From Seinonella peptonophila (GTDB lineage: Bacteria; Bacillota; Bacilli; Thermoactinomycetales; Thermoactinomycetaceae), in assembly GCF_900129355.1 (NCBI RefSeq), contig NZ_FQVL01000015.1, positions 1 to 63,191 of the forward strand: a DNA stretch of 63,191 nt, written 5' to 3'. A model generated the notes under the pieces. It was given only the letters and a program-made list of their open reading frames with translations. It did no database searches and had not been told where the DNA came from. Below, in pieces: positions 1 through 8,439 of the stretch (positions are counted from its first letter, which is position 1; each line of letters opens with the position of its first letter). The position numbers and the translations under genes are program-made.

Positions 1-103
1 GTTTTCTAATATGGAACAGACAACAGGATTGAACCTGTAACTCACTCGATAACGAGAACCAAGGTATCTGAAGTAAAAGAAGAAAGCGGCTTAGAGTTAA
101 CCG

Positions 104-337
104 ATGATCTATATAGATCCACAACATGTGATTGCTTATTCGGATGGAGAGGTTCGACAACAGTTTTCCATTTGTTCTGCTTGTTCCATTGTGGGAGGGA
201 AATTAATATTGAGTTCCGAGTCAACTCAACTCAACTTTTTTGAAAAAGATGAGCTGAAACAATTAGAGATGCATCCTGCACAACGCATTCGCATTCGTGA
301 TTTCTTTCTAAACTCTGCAAAAACCTATATTCGGTAA
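104..337 (+). CDS. possible small hypothetical protein
   Basis: Open frame of 77 codons starting right after an in-frame stop. I do not recognise the product, and there is no clear ribosome binding site before the ATG. It contains two cysteines in a C-x2-C arrangement near residue 24 and a charged C-terminal half. It lies next to transposon debris, so it may be a gene fragment or chance frame. Confidence 0.25.
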   Translation: MIYIDPQHVIAYSDGEVRQQFSICSACSIVGGKLILSSESTQLNFFEKDELKQLEMHPAQRIRIRDFFLNSAKTYIR

Positions 338-339
338 TG

Positions 340-640
340 TAATAGCGAGGTGTACTTTTTGCCGAATTATTCGACCGAAATAATTTAAAAATTCAATCAT
401 TTTTAGGTGAGTATGAATCCATTGTCAAAGTTCGGTCGTCATGGATCACGCTCCATCTCCGAGTTGGACTACAATCGAAGTAGAAATGACGACCCAGCCG
501 CTCGCAAAAGGGCTGTGGAACTCTGCTACGCCTCAAACAGTCCTCGCCCGGATTTTGCTAACACGGCTGGCTCTCGTAGCCCAACAGTCGTTCCGCTGCG
601 AACCATTGCCTCCCTGTTCATCGTATGAATGCTTATTTGT
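340..640. other. unassigned stretch, locally GC-rich
   Basis: No convincing gene. Roughly 470-620 is clearly richer in G+C than its surroundings and contains short inverted repeats (GGCTGGCTCTCGTAGCCC near 570). It lies 3' of the reverse-strand TnpB fragment, where an IS200/IS605 element would carry its guide-RNA scaffold, but I could not match it to the other copies in this window. Confidence 0.3.
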
Positions 641-876
641 TATCTTGTATAAATATGAGTTTTGAAATGACTTCTAGCAACAGCTAGATAACGAAGACCT
701 AAGTCAATGCCCATGATTTTCTCATCTTGAGTCGATTCCACATTCCAAGTGATTGGAATCGCAAAATACCATTTCTTTTTCTTTTGATAGAGCTTTCCAG
801 CTCCTTGTTTAACGGTTCCGTTGATGATTTTGTTCAACCATGCAACTTGGAAGTCGCTAATATGGTCAAAAACCAT
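640..876 (-). pseudogene. TnpB (IS200/IS605 OrfB) fragment, RuvC-I part
   Basis: A 78-codon fragment of a TnpB-type RNA-guided nuclease. It shows the basic beta-strand region ending in [10 protein letters not shown] and then the RuvC-I motif [12 protein letters not shown], whose aspartate (residue 58 here) is a catalytic metal ligand in the family. The frame ends soon after, so everything downstream of RuvC-I is missing. The next TnpB segment lies on the opposite strand immediately to the right (847-1156), so the gene has been broken and partly inverted. Not functional as it stands. Confidence 0.8.
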
Positions 877-1156
877 AACTTAGCTAAATCCATCACAGAT
901 GCTTCTTGGTCAGAATTTGTAACCATGTTGGAATACAAGGCGGAATGGTTCGGAAGAACCATTGTGAAAGTAGGGAAAACCTTCCCATCCAGCCAATTAT
1001 GTTCTTGCTGTGGCTACAGAACAAAGAAGTGAAAACCTGAACCTTAGAAAGTGGGAATGCCCTGAATGTCATACAGAACATGACAGGGACATTAACGCTG
1101 CTACTAACATCTTGCAAGAAGGTATAAGATTAATTGCCGCTGGGATGGCGGTATAG
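847..1156 (+). pseudogene. TnpB C-terminal fragment with zinc finger, frameshifted
   Basis: C-terminal part of Tnp[31 protein letters not shown], the first zinc-finger half CSCCGY, then after a one-base frameshift near 1030 the second half CPEC, the RuvC-III motif [12 protein letters not shown] and a normal C-terminus ending at a TAG at 1154-1156. It joins head-to-head with the reverse-strand RuvC-I fragment at about 847-876. The join carries a short inverted repeat TATGGT-n5-ACCATA that may have mediated the inversion. Degraded transposon gene. Confidence 0.85.
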
Positions 1157-1179
1157 CTTGGTTAATATCCCGTCAGTAG

Positions 1180-1232
1180 ATGGGAGTTCCCAAGAATCCC
1201 CCACCTCTTAGCGTTAGCGTAGGTGGAGGGAG
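1180..1232 (+). repeat. IS200/IS605 right-end hairpin
   Basis: Directly downstream of the TnpB stop the sequence runs AAGAATCCC and then folds into a stem (about 1198-1206 with 1221-1229) around a loop containing GCGTTAGCG. AGAATC plus a G/C-rich hairpin is the usual right end of TnpB elements and the 3' part of their guide RNA. The same pattern recurs near 17521, 37973, 54391 and 62864. Confidence 0.65.
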
Positions 1233-1260
1233 TATTCAATATATTCTGATCATCCAATCT

Positions 1261-1689
1261 TTATCGCTCCTCTAATCTGAAATATTCGGGAAATTCTTGC
1301 AAGGCAATATGCCAAGCTTGCTCATACTCTTGATCTGTTAGCTCTTGTAACTCCTCGTCAACAATGGCAAATAAGAATGGTTGTTTTTGGCTATCTTTTG
1401 CATCCTGATAAATACCGATTAATTGATTCTGATATGGGAAAGTAGCAACCAAATGGACCTGAAACAATTCCTGATCCATTTCTAGTGTTTGGAAGAAGAC
1501 AGCTTCGATCTCTTGTAACACTCGCTCCCGATAAGTTTCACCAGGATATTTAACAGTGATGGACTCCTCATTGTCATCTTGGACAATATATATATCTTTT
1601 CTAAGCTCTTTTTTCCAAATGACAAGTAAATGTTTAATATGATAATGAAAAAATAAATATTGGTGTGGTGAAGAAAAATGTATATTCAA
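1261..1689 (-). CDS. hypothetical protein, possibly DUF1292-like
   Basis: A 142-residue acidic, soluble protein read from a TTG start with AGGAGGGG about 7 bases upstream, which is why this start is preferred. No signal peptide or membrane segment. The C-terminal half (FLFAIVDEELQELTDQEYEQAW) resembles the short strand-plus-acidic-helix pattern of DUF1292 (YrzB-type) proteins, but the match is by eye and weak. It is transcribed away from the GNAT gene on its right. Function unknown. Confidence 0.6.
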   Translation of the reverse strand: MNIHFSSPHQYLFFHYHIKHLLVIWKKELRKDIYIVQDDNEESITVKYPGETYRERVLQEIEAVFFQTLEMDQELFQVHLVATFPYQNQLIGIYQDAKDSQKQPFLFAIVDEELQELTDQEYEQAWHIALQEFPEYFRLEER

Positions 1690-1790
1690 ATAAACCCCTC
1701 CTGATTCTAGTAGTCTTATTTTATCAAATTATGTAATATAACCGAAATCATCATAGCTTTTTTTATTAGTGACCTAAGGAGTTTAAAAAG

Positions 1791-2261
1791 ATGGAAGTGA
1801 AAATGATAGAAGCTGAGGATACATATCCATTGCGCCACAAAATATTGCGTCCAGGGGAACCGCTTGAGACATGTTGGTTTGATGGTGATTTTGCAGAAGA
1901 AACATTTCATTTGGGCATATATGATCAGAGCTTATTGGTTTGCATAGGGTCTTTTTATCAACACTCACATCATACGATTCATAGTGTAAAATCGTATCAG
2001 CTTCGAGGAATGGTTACAGAACCAGCATATCAAAAAAGGGGTTTTGGACGAGAGATCATTCAAGCTGCTAAAGTAATTTTAAAAGAACAGTCTGCTGAGC
2101 TGCTTTGGTGTAATGCTCGATTATCAGCACGTTTCTACTATCAAAAACTGGGTTTTCAAGAATATGGGGAGGTTTTCCAGAATCAATATGGAATTGATCA
2201 TATTGTGATGTTTACAAAGTTGGATGCCATCAGTCCGCAATCTAGATTTTGCCTAGTCTAA
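1791..2261 (+). CDS. GNAT family N-acetyltransferase
   Basis: A 156-residue protein with the GNAT fold. Strand beta-4 followed by the acetyl-CoA binding motif A reads QLRGMVTEPAYQKRGFGREI (about residues 69-88), and motif B is ARLSARFYYQKLGF, where the tyrosine is the usual general acid. The substrate cannot be told from sequence. ATG at 1791 has TAAGGAG upstream. It is a single gene ended by the hairpin at 2268-2300. Confidence 0.88.
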   Translation: MEVKMIEAEDTYPLRHKILRPGEPLETCWFDGDFAEETFHLGIYDQSLLVCIGSFYQHSHHTIHSVKSYQLRGMVTEPAYQKRGFGREIIQAAKVILKEQSAELLWCNARLSARFYYQKLGFQEYGEVFQNQYGIDHIVMFTKLDAISPQSRFCLV

Positions 2262-2267
2262 TTTAAC

Positions 2268-2300
2268 AAGACCTCTTCCATATTAGATGAAGAGGTCTTT
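2268..2300. terminator. bidirectional terminator between convergent genes
   Basis: An 11-bp perfect stem, AAGACCTCTTC paired with GAAGAGGTCTT, lies between the convergent GNAT and cupredoxin genes. It is followed by TTTC on the + side and can serve both strands. Confidence 0.85.
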
Positions 2301-2313
2301 CACGAAAAATGAA

Positions 2314-2736
2314 TTAGTCGTCTACGACTTGGATATAGCCAATCATTGGCCCTTGAGTAGTTGCATTTTGGTGATTATGACAAATGAGTGGATAGGTGCC
2401 TTCACGTGTTGGGGTGAATTCTACAGTAGTAACTTGACCTTTTTGTACAACACCTCGAACTTGCGTGTCAGGGATGGAAAAATGATGTTGCGCCCCATTT
2501 AGCCCATGTAAATGGAGACGAACAGGTTGCTCTTTCTTGACGACAATGGTTCCTGGATCCCAGCGATATACTTCAGTTCCATGGCTTTTAAATTCAACCG
2601 TGAATAAATGGAATTCTTGAACTGGCTTTAATTCACCTTGGCTAAAGCGATCTTTACCTAAGTATGATTGAAGAAGAAAAGCACCTAAAGCAAAGCATAT
2701 GAGTAAATAGCCCCAGAAACGGTAGGATTTTAACAA
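2314..2736 (-). CDS. membrane-anchored cupredoxin-domain protein
   Basis: A 140-residue protein with an N-terminal membrane anchor (about residues 8-24) and an exported cupredoxin domain. Likely type-1 copper ligands are His84 or His85 in HGLNGAQHHF, Cys119 and His122 in the CHNH motif, and possibly Met131. The pattern resembles the copper domain of cytochrome oxidase subunit II and related electron carriers. Anchored on the outer face of the membrane, it probably transfers electrons or binds copper. No oxidase genes are adjacent, so its partner is unknown. Confidence 0.85.
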   Translation of the reverse strand: MLKSYRFWGYLLICFALGAFLLQSYLGKDRFSQGELKPVQEFHLFTVEFKSHGTEVYRWDPGTIVVKKEQPVRLHLHGLNGAQHHFSIPDTQVRGVVQKGQVTTVEFTPTREGTYPLICHNHQNATTQGPMIGYIQVVDD

Positions 2737-2887
2737 TTTAATCGACTTCCCTTCTGATGGAAAATGTTATGTTTATTTATCGACCAGAGAGTGATTTTTC
2801 ATTCTTATTGTCAAGAGATTGACAGAATGATGTTTGTCGATCATGATATACTAGATAATAGAAGATCACGGAACGGAGGGTATCAAG

Positions 2888-3013
2888 ATGCGTCCCGAAG
2901 AACATGAGAACAAAGAAAATGATTTTACCGATTTTCTTGCTGCCGCGACCGCAGCTACCGTCATTTTAATGGGTGTTTTTGTAATTGTAACGATTGTACA
3001 ACTTGTGATGTAA
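2888..3013 (+). CDS. small single-pass membrane protein
   Basis: A 41-residue reading frame with an excellent GGAGGG ribosome binding site before the ATG. The N-terminal 16 residues are charged and acidic, followed by one hydrophobic segment of about 24 residues that ends at the stop. A TTGACA box lies upstream at 2819-2824 but its spacing to TATACT (2847-2852) is too long for a standard promoter. A strong terminator follows directly (3027-3058), so it is a self-contained unit. I do not recognise the family. Confidence 0.7.
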   Translation: MRPEEHENKENDFTDFLAAATAATVILMGVFVIVTIVQLVM

Positions 3014-3026
3014 GATACATAAAATG

Positions 3027-3058
3027 AACCGATCCGCATACTTTTGGATCGGTTTTAT
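3027..3058 (+). terminator. rho-independent terminator
   Basis: Perfect 9-bp stem AACCGATCC / GGATCGGTT with a 10-base loop, followed by TTATTG. It ends the small membrane protein gene. Confidence 0.85.
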
Positions 3059-3075
3059 TGTGTAAGGTGGTGTAT

Positions 3076-3840
3076 ATGGGGATGAAAAAACAAAGTAAAA
3101 CGATTCGTCAAGTGAAACCACGAACACAAGGTGTTACGATGGTGATGGATAAAGGTTTAGGGGTTCATGCTTTTACGGATTGGGCGGAAATGGTTGAAGA
3201 ATATGTTGATTTTGTTAAGTTAGGATTTGGTACAGCAAGATTGCTCAAACAGGCGCACTTAACAAAGAAGCAGGTGATCGCCAAACAGTGCCAAATTAAT
3301 CTTTATCCTGGTGGAACATTGTTTGAGTATTATGCTGCTCAAAATAAAGTTGAACGATATTTTGAACTAGTCATACAATGGGGATTTTCTTGGATTGAGA
3401 TTTCAGATGGTTCTTACTCCTTTTCGAAAGAACAGCGGGAAAAATGGATAAAAGCAGCAAAGGAAAAAGGATTGCATGTGATAACAGAGATTGGGAAGAA
3501 AGAAGCTGGAGTCGTCATCCCTTGGAAAGATTGTTGTACCCAATATAGGCGTGATTTAGATGCAGGTGCTGATTATGTAATCATAGAAGGACGTGAGAGT
3601 GGAATGAACATTGGGATGTATGACCAAAATGGAGAACTTGATCATACATATGTGCAACAGATCATCAAACAAGTGGGTGGAGAACGAATGATTTGGGAGG
3701 CACCACTCAAAAAACAGCAAGTAGCTCTTCTGCATTTGATCGGTCAAAATGTAAATTTAGGAAATATCGCTCCAGATGAAGCATTATCGGTTGAGGCACT
3801 ACGCCATGGTTTGAGAGCCGATACATTTGGATGGTGGTGA
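3076..3840 (+). CDS. comA: phosphosulfolactate synthase (ComA/YitD family)
   Basis: Condenses phosphoenolpyruvate with sulfite to give 2-phospho-3-sulfolactate. The TIM-barrel family signatures are present: KPRTQGVTMVMDKGLG, VDFVKLGFGTA, YPGGTLFEY, EISDGSYSF and the PWKD...DAGADYVIIEGRESG block. In Bacillus the YitD/YitC pair makes sulfolactate that accumulates in spores. AAGGTGG precedes ATG 3076; an in-frame ATG at 3082 is an alternative. The stop overlaps the upstream part of comB, so the two are co-transcribed and coupled. Confidence 0.88.
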   Translation: MGMKKQSKTIRQVKPRTQGVTMVMDKGLGVHAFTDWAEMVEEYVDFVKLGFGTARLLKQAHLTKKQVIAKQCQINLYPGGTLFEYYAAQNKVERYFELVIQWGFSWIEISDGSYSFSKEQREKWIKAAKEKGLHVITEIGKKEAGVVIPWKDCCTQYRRDLDAGADYVIIEGRESGMNIGMYDQNGELDHTYVQQIIKQVGGERMIWEAPLKKQQVALLHLIGQNVNLGNIAPDEALSVEALRHGLRADTFGWW

Positions 3841-3848
3841 TAAAGGCA

Positions 3849-4586
3849 ATGAAAGTTTCCGCTGTTCCTTTTTATCAGGTATTAGATGTTTCAATGTGTC
3901 AAGATCGAACAGTCATTTTACTAGATATTTTCCGAGCTACTAGCTTTATTGTGACGGCAATCTGGAAAGGTTGCCAGTCCGTTATTCCTGTGGAGTCAGA
4001 AATAACTGCGTTTGAACTAGCTAAACCTGAAGATTTACTTGCAGGAGAATATATGGGGAAGCCGATTGCTAATTTTGATATTGATAATTCACCTACGGCT
4101 TTATTAAACATGAAACTAAATGAAAAACGAATCATTCAGAGTACGACAAATGGAACAAGAGCCATCCAAAGAGCGCAACAGGCTTCCTCCATCTTAATTG
4201 GTTCATTTTTAAATTTACAGGCTGTTGTTGATCAAGCAAGGCAATTAGAAAATGATATTTTATTACTCTGTGCAGGAACCAGGGGTCAGTTTTCTCTTGA
4301 AGATGGTTTGGCTGCAGGATTCATCATAAAGGGATTAATAGAAGGAAGTGCAAAGATTGAGCTGGATGATTTTGCTAAAATTCTATTAATAAAGGCTTCA
4401 TCAGTTCAGTATGATTGGAGAGCATGGTGTTTGGAAGGAGTTGCTGGAAAGCGCTTACAGAGTCGAGGGAAGAAGTCTGATCTTGATTATTGTTTGAGAT
4501 TGAATGATTGCGATATAGTGCCGCAAGGTAAATGGATAGAAATCTTCCAAAAGGATATAAAAAGAAACATTTGTATAATAGATTAA
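3849..4586 (+). CDS. comB: 2-phosphosulfolactate phosphatase (ComB/YitC family)
   Basis: Removes the phosphate from the ComA product to give sulfolactate. Family motifs seen: VILLDIFRATSFIVTA near the N-terminus, LLAGEYMGKPIANFDIDNSPTA, and STTNGTRAIQ, then CAGTRGQFSLEDGLAAG. I chose ATG 3849, preceded by GGTGGTGATAAAGG; an earlier ATG at 3831 would overlap comA and has no good ribosome binding site. The protein is 245 residues, normal for the family. With comA it forms a two-gene sulfolactate operon, probably active during sporulation by analogy with Bacillus. Confidence 0.87.
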   Translation: MKVSAVPFYQVLDVSMCQDRTVILLDIFRATSFIVTAIWKGCQSVIPVESEITAFELAKPEDLLAGEYMGKPIANFDIDNSPTALLNMKLNEKRIIQSTTNGTRAIQRAQQASSILIGSFLNLQAVVDQARQLENDILLLCAGTRGQFSLEDGLAAGFIIKGLIEGSAKIELDDFAKILLIKASSVQYDWRAWCLEGVAGKRLQSRGKKSDLDYCLRLNDCDIVPQGKWIEIFQKDIKRNICIID

Positions 4587-4639
4587 ACGATTGTAAAATT
4601 ATATATAAGATTTAAGACGTATTCTTGGGGGGAAGGGAA

Positions 4640-5362
4640 ATGGGAAAACAGCTAAAGGAGACCCATTCTGAAGAAGTATCTGTTGTTAAAGATGAGTTTC
4701 AAGATCCCCAATCCACATCATCATTGGTTGTATTGGAAAATTTCGGCGATAAAATCCATCATCAGGATCAAAGTGATGAAATACCTCCAGTTTCATTAGA
4801 AGTTGCTGCACATGAAATTGATAGAGCGCAGCAAAATGCTAAGAAGTTAAATCAGATGGAACAAGATACGAAAAAAAATAACCCAGAGCAAACCAAACAA
4901 AATCTCTTAAAAGAGATGTTAAAGAGGGCTAAGGAAAAGAAAAAGCGGGCAGCTGAAAATCGAAAACAGACTGAGTTACGTTTAAAAAATCAGATGACTC
5001 ATTTAGAAGAATTACTTCAAAACTTCTCCGCAAAACTTACCCATATTAGTCAATCAAGGAAGACCTCAGATAATTTAGCATCTTTTTTTGTTTTGGTCAA
5101 GAAGGTGAACCATCTTGTTGATACATTAATTGTCCTTTCCCAACGTGGCATAAAAGTTCCACGTGTCCCTTCAGTAAGTAGTGTTACACAAAATGTTCAA
5201 TCTCATCAGATCAAACATCAACGAAATCAAATTAGGCAAAAAGGAAAGGAATCCCGTAAAAAGAAATACCCCAATTTTTCTTTTAGATTAAGTAAAATCA
5301 CACAAAAAATCAGAGAAAAAACAGGGTTTATAAAGGATAGAGGGGGAGAAAGATCGAGGTAA
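4640..5362 (+). CDS. hypothetical charged, coiled-coil-rich protein
   Basis: A 240-residue protein I do not recognise. The first 60 residues are acidic; residues about 70-130 are extremely Lys/Glu/Gln-rich with heptad character (KKNNPEQTKQNLLKEMLK and following), suggesting a coiled coil; residues about 185-240 are very basic. No membrane segment or signal peptide. ATG 4640 has GGGGGGAAGGG upstream. It is followed after 6 bases by another unknown coiled-coil gene, so the two are probably one operon. It sits where B. subtilis carries ylqG/ylqH, but no similarity was seen. Confidence 0.75.
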   Translation: MGKQLKETHSEEVSVVKDEFQDPQSTSSLVVLENFGDKIHHQDQSDEIPPVSLEVAAHEIDRAQQNAKKLNQMEQDTKKNNPEQTKQNLLKEMLKRAKEKKKRAAENRKQTELRLKNQMTHLEELLQNFSAKLTHISQSRKTSDNLASFFVLVKKVNHLVDTLIVLSQRGIKVPRVPSVSSVTQNVQSHQIKHQRNQIRQKGKESRKKKYPNFSFRLSKITQKIREKTGFIKDRGGERSR

Positions 5363-5368
5363 TAGAAT

Positions 5369-6088
5369 ATGGGTGAAAAGCAATCATTAAATGAAAAAAT
5401 GAATATGCTGATTCCAGTCTATACTGGAGAATGGAATCAGCAGAATTTTACGCCTGATCAAATGCGTGAAGGATTGGAAGGATTAGAAGAACTCTCAAAG
5501 CAACTCGAAATCATTCATCATATTCGCGAACAACCTCTAGCGAACCAAGAGAGAATTTTAACAGAAATTTGTGAGTTGATCAAACCTTTAGCGGAAAAAC
5601 TGTCAACATTAACGGTACAATTGGATGAACAAAAAGTTCAGCCTAAGGATCAAGCAGAAGATTATACAGATTTTTTACGGGTCTGGCCAGTTGAGGTTCA
5701 CTATAAGGGAAAATTGTTGAGTGCTATAGAGAAAGACCATCCGAATAGAAAAAAAATACAGTTACAGGAATTATTTGAACGGGTTACTGAATCAGAGCAA
5801 GACTTTTTAGCTAATGCGAAAGAGATTCGTGCGATTGTTTCCAAAATAAGCAAAAGTTTATTAATGGTGAACAGTCAACTAAATCAAACCGTACAAGATG
5901 ATGTGCGACAAGCCATAGAGCGACAAGCGATATTGGAGGTACATCGCTTTTTACAAGATGTGGGTCAACAATGTACTGATTATCAGATGATTAAGGAGAA
6001 TCCTGAAACTTGGAAAGGCTTACGACTAGATGGGAATCTGGGTTTTCGTTCATCCGGTCAGCGTAAAGATGGACGATCTGAACGTTAA
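5369..6088 (+). CDS. hypothetical alpha-helical protein
   Basis: A 239-residue predicted cytosolic, nearly all-helical protein with no family I recognise. Long amphipathic stretches lie at about residues 30-95 and 125-200, and the last 20 residues are Gly/Arg-rich. It begins 6 bases after the stop of the preceding coiled-coil gene, sharing its transcript, and is ended by the hairpin at 6135-6175. The pair may form a complex, which is inference from adjacency and helical character only. Confidence 0.75.
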   Translation: MGEKQSLNEKMNMLIPVYTGEWNQQNFTPDQMREGLEGLEELSKQLEIIHHIREQPLANQERILTEICELIKPLAEKLSTLTVQLDEQKVQPKDQAEDYTDFLRVWPVEVHYKGKLLSAIEKDHPNRKKIQLQELFERVTESEQDFLANAKEIRAIVSKISKSLLMVNSQLNQTVQDDVRQAIERQAILEVHRFLQDVGQQCTDYQMIKENPETWKGLRLDGNLGFRSSGQRKDGRSER

Positions 6089-6134
6089 ATGTTAAGATTT
6101 TTTTACTGAAAATTGAACAGCCTTTTATTTCGGG

Positions 6135-6175
6135 ACGCTTTGGTCAATGAAGGGAGTTGGCAAAGCGTTCTTTTC
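6135..6175 (+). terminator. terminator after the coiled-coil gene pair
   Basis: Stem ACGCTTTG (6135-6142) with CAAAGCGT (6161-6168) followed by TCTTTTCT. It overlaps the -35 region of the sucCD promoter. Confidence 0.65.
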
Positions 6176-6186
6176 TGCGCTATACT
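6157..6186 (+). promoter_or_regulatory. putative sucCD promoter
   Basis: TTGGCA (6157-6162), an 18-base spacer and TATACT (6181-6186) form a plausible housekeeping promoter about 60 bases before sucC. An inverted repeat ACTTGCA-n5-TGCAAGT (6184-6202) overlaps the -10 box and start point. Confidence 0.55.
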
Positions 6187-6226
6187 TGCAAATAGTGCAA
6201 GTGGTTCGCCCAAGAAAATGGGCGAA
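6184..6226 (+). promoter_or_regulatory. tandem inverted repeats in the sucC leader
   Basis: Two perfect inverted repeats precede sucC: ACTTGCA / TGCAAGT (6184-6202), which overlaps the -10 box and could be an operator, and TTCGCCCA / TGGGCGAA (6205-6226), an 8-bp stem ending about 8 bases before the ribosome binding site GGGAGGAT. They may control initiation of transcription or translation; the regulator is unknown. Confidence 0.45.
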
Positions 6227-6247
6227 GCAATGATGGGAGGATAGGGA

Positions 6248-7408
6248 ATGAATGTTCATGAATATCAAGGTAAACAAGTATTAAAACAGTATGGTGTAGA
6301 TGTGCCAAATGGATACGTTGCTTTTACATCTGAGGAGGCAGTAGCAGCAGCTGAGAAGCTATCCGGTGATATAAAAGTAGTAAAAGCGCAAATTCATGCA
6401 GGAGGCCGTGGAAAAGCGGGTGGCGTGAAGTTAGCGAAGAATATAGACGAAGTTCGTACCTACGCGACAGAGTTACTAGGAAAGGTACTGGTCACGCACC
6501 AAACAGGACCAGAAGGAAAAGAGGTAAAGCGTCTTCTGATTGAAGAGGGCTGTCCAATTGAGAAAGAGTATTACATAGGTGTAGTAATAGATCGTTCAAC
6601 GAACCGTGTTGTGATGATGGGTTCAGAAGAGGGTGGAACGGAGATTGAGGAAGTAGCAGAGAAAACACCCGAAAAGATTTTTCGCGAAGTGATCGATCCT
6701 GCTGTAGGATTGTTACCGTTCCAAGCGCGTAGACTCGCATACAATATTAATATTCCTATCGATAAAGTAAATAAAGCTGCTCGCTTCATGATGGCGCTTT
6801 ATCAAGCATTTGTTGATAAGGATTGTTCTTTAGCAGAGATTAATCCACTTGTGACGACTTCTGATGGTCGTGTAATGGCATTAGATGCAAAGTTAAATTT
6901 TGATGCCAATGCCATTTTCCGTCATAAAGATATTGCTGAATTACGTGATCTTGATGAGGAAGACCCTAAAGAGATTGAGGCTTCAAAATATGATTTGAGC
7001 TACATTGCACTTGATGGAAATATAGGATGTATGGTTAACGGTGCTGGACTTGCCATGGCTACGATGGATATTATTAAGCATTTCGATGGAGAGCCTGCAA
7101 ACTTTTTAGATGTTGGTGGAAGCGCAACAGCTGAAAAGGTAACGGAAGCATTTAAAATTATCCTGTCTGATCAAAACGTGAAAGGCATCTTTGTTAATAT
7201 TTTTGGTGGAATCATGAAGTGTGATGTGATTGCAACAGGTGTTGTAGAAGCAGCAAAACAAGTAAAACTAGATCGACCCCTTGTGGTTCGACTTGAGGGA
7301 ACAAATGTTGATCTTGGAAAAGAAATCTTACAGCAATCAAGGTTAGATATTATTGCTGCTGATTCAATGGCAGATGGCGCACAAAAGATTGTTGAACTAG
7401 TGAAATAA
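6248..7408 (+). CDS. sucC: succinyl-CoA synthetase, beta subunit
   Basis: ADP-forming succinyl-CoA ligase beta subunit of the TCA cycle. It pairs with SucD to convert succinyl-CoA to succinate with ATP formation. The N-terminus [17 protein letters not shown] and the ATP-grasp features ([36 protein letters not shown]) are intact. The C-terminal CoA-ligase domain has [13 protein letters not shown] and [10 protein letters not shown]. 386 residues, as in Bacillus. sucD follows after 47 bases. Confidence 0.97.
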   Translation: MNVHEYQGKQVLKQYGVDVPNGYVAFTSEEAVAAAEKLSGDIKVVKAQIHAGGRGKAGGVKLAKNIDEVRTYATELLGKVLVTHQTGPEGKEVKRLLIEEGCPIEKEYYIGVVIDRSTNRVVMMGSEEGGTEIEEVAEKTPEKIFREVIDPAVGLLPFQARRLAYNINIPIDKVNKAARFMMALYQAFVDKDCSLAEINPLVTTSDGRVMALDAKLNFDANAIFRHKDIAELRDLDEEDPKEIEASKYDLSYIALDGNIGCMVNGAGLAMATMDIIKHFDGEPANFLDVGGSATAEKVTEAFKIILSDQNVKGIFVNIFGGIMKCDVIATGVVEAAKQVKLDRPLVVRLEGTNVDLGKEILQQSRLDIIAADSMADGAQKIVELVK

Positions 7409-7455
7409 AATCTTGTTCATACGACAGTTTTCTAAGGATGAAAGGTGGGCTTTCG

Positions 7456-8364
7456 TTGAGTATTTTCGTAAATAAGGAGACCAAGGTCATTACTCAAGGG
7501 ATTACGGGGGCTGCAGGTCTTTTCCATACAAAACAAGCAATTGAATATGGTACAAAAGTGGTTGGTGGGGTTACACCTGGTAAAGGTGGGACTGAGATTG
7601 AAGGCGTTCCTGTGTTTAATACGCTAGAACAAGCAGTAAGCGCAACTGGTGCAACTGCATCTGTCATTTATGTACCACCAGCATTTGCTGCTGATGCAAT
7701 CATGGAAGCAGCAGATGCAGAGCTTGATTTAGTAGTTTGTATTACAGAAGGTATTCCTGTACTCGATATGGTAAAGGTGAAACGGTATCTGGAAGGGAAA
7801 AAGACACGTTTAGTTGGACCCAACTGTCCAGGGGTGATTACGCCTGGTGAATGTAAAATTGGAATTATGCCAGGATATATTCATTTGCCTGGAAAAGTAG
7901 GTATTGTATCACGTTCTGGAACTTTGACTTATGAGGCTGTTCATCAATTAACAACTCGAAACATCGGACAGTCGACAGCGGTTGGAATTGGTGGAGACCC
8001 AGTCAATGGTACCAACTTTATTGATTGTCTAGCTGCTTTTGAAGCAGATGAAGATACTGAAGCTGTTGTCATGATTGGAGAGATTGGTGGAACCGCAGAA
8101 GAAGAGGCAGCGGAGTGGATCAAATCCAACATGAGTAAACCTGTCGTCGGTTTTATTGGTGGCCAGACTGCACCTCCAGGAAAGAGAATGGGACATGCTG
8201 GTGCAATTATCTCTGGTGGAAAAGGAACAGCAGCAGAAAAAATTGCTACTTTGGAGCGTTGTGGTGTTACAGTAGCACCTACCCCTGCGGTAATTGGGGA
8301 GACATTGGTGAAGCGTTTAGAAAACGATGGTTTATTAGCCCGAGTTCAAAAAGAAGTGATCTAA
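7456..8364 (+). CDS. sucD: succinyl-CoA synthetase, alpha subunit
   Basis: Alpha subunit, carrying the CoA-binding Rossmann fold ([13 protein letters not shown]) and the phosphohistidine loop around [14 protein letters not shown], where the histidine is phosphorylated. I chose TTG 7456 because it follows AAAGGTGGG by 6 bases and gives [10 protein letters not shown], matching the family N-terminus; an upstream in-frame ATG (7438) would add six odd residues. 302 residues. Operon with sucC. Confidence 0.96.
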   Translation: MSIFVNKETKVITQGITGAAGLFHTKQAIEYGTKVVGGVTPGKGGTEIEGVPVFNTLEQAVSATGATASVIYVPPAFAADAIMEAADAELDLVVCITEGIPVLDMVKVKRYLEGKKTRLVGPNCPGVITPGECKIGIMPGYIHLPGKVGIVSRSGTLTYEAVHQLTTRNIGQSTAVGIGGDPVNGTNFIDCLAAFEADEDTEAVVMIGEIGGTAEEEAAEWIKSNMSKPVVGFIGGQTAPPGKRMGHAGAIISGGKGTAAEKIATLERCGVTVAPTPAVIGETLVKRLENDGLLARVQKEVI

Positions 8365-8383
8365 TCATTCATTATAAACATCT

Positions 8384-8420
8384 GGGGTTCCGACTACTTA
8401 AGTTAGGGACCCTATTTTAT
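8384..8420 (+). terminator. terminator after sucD
   Basis: GGGTTCC (8385-8391) pairs with GGGACCC (8406-8412, one G-U pair), followed by TATTTTATT. It separates sucCD from dprA. Confidence 0.65.
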
Positions 8421-8439
8421 TCTGAGAGGAGGATATGCC

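Noticed and set aside
407-665. Two overlapping + strand frames of about 74 codons
   Set aside because: No ribosome binding site, no recognisable domain, and they run through a GC-rich non-coding-like region beside TnpB debris.
2819-2852. TTGACA...TATACT as a promoter for the small membrane protein
   Set aside because: The spacer is 22 bases, too long for a standard housekeeping promoter; kept only as a remark.
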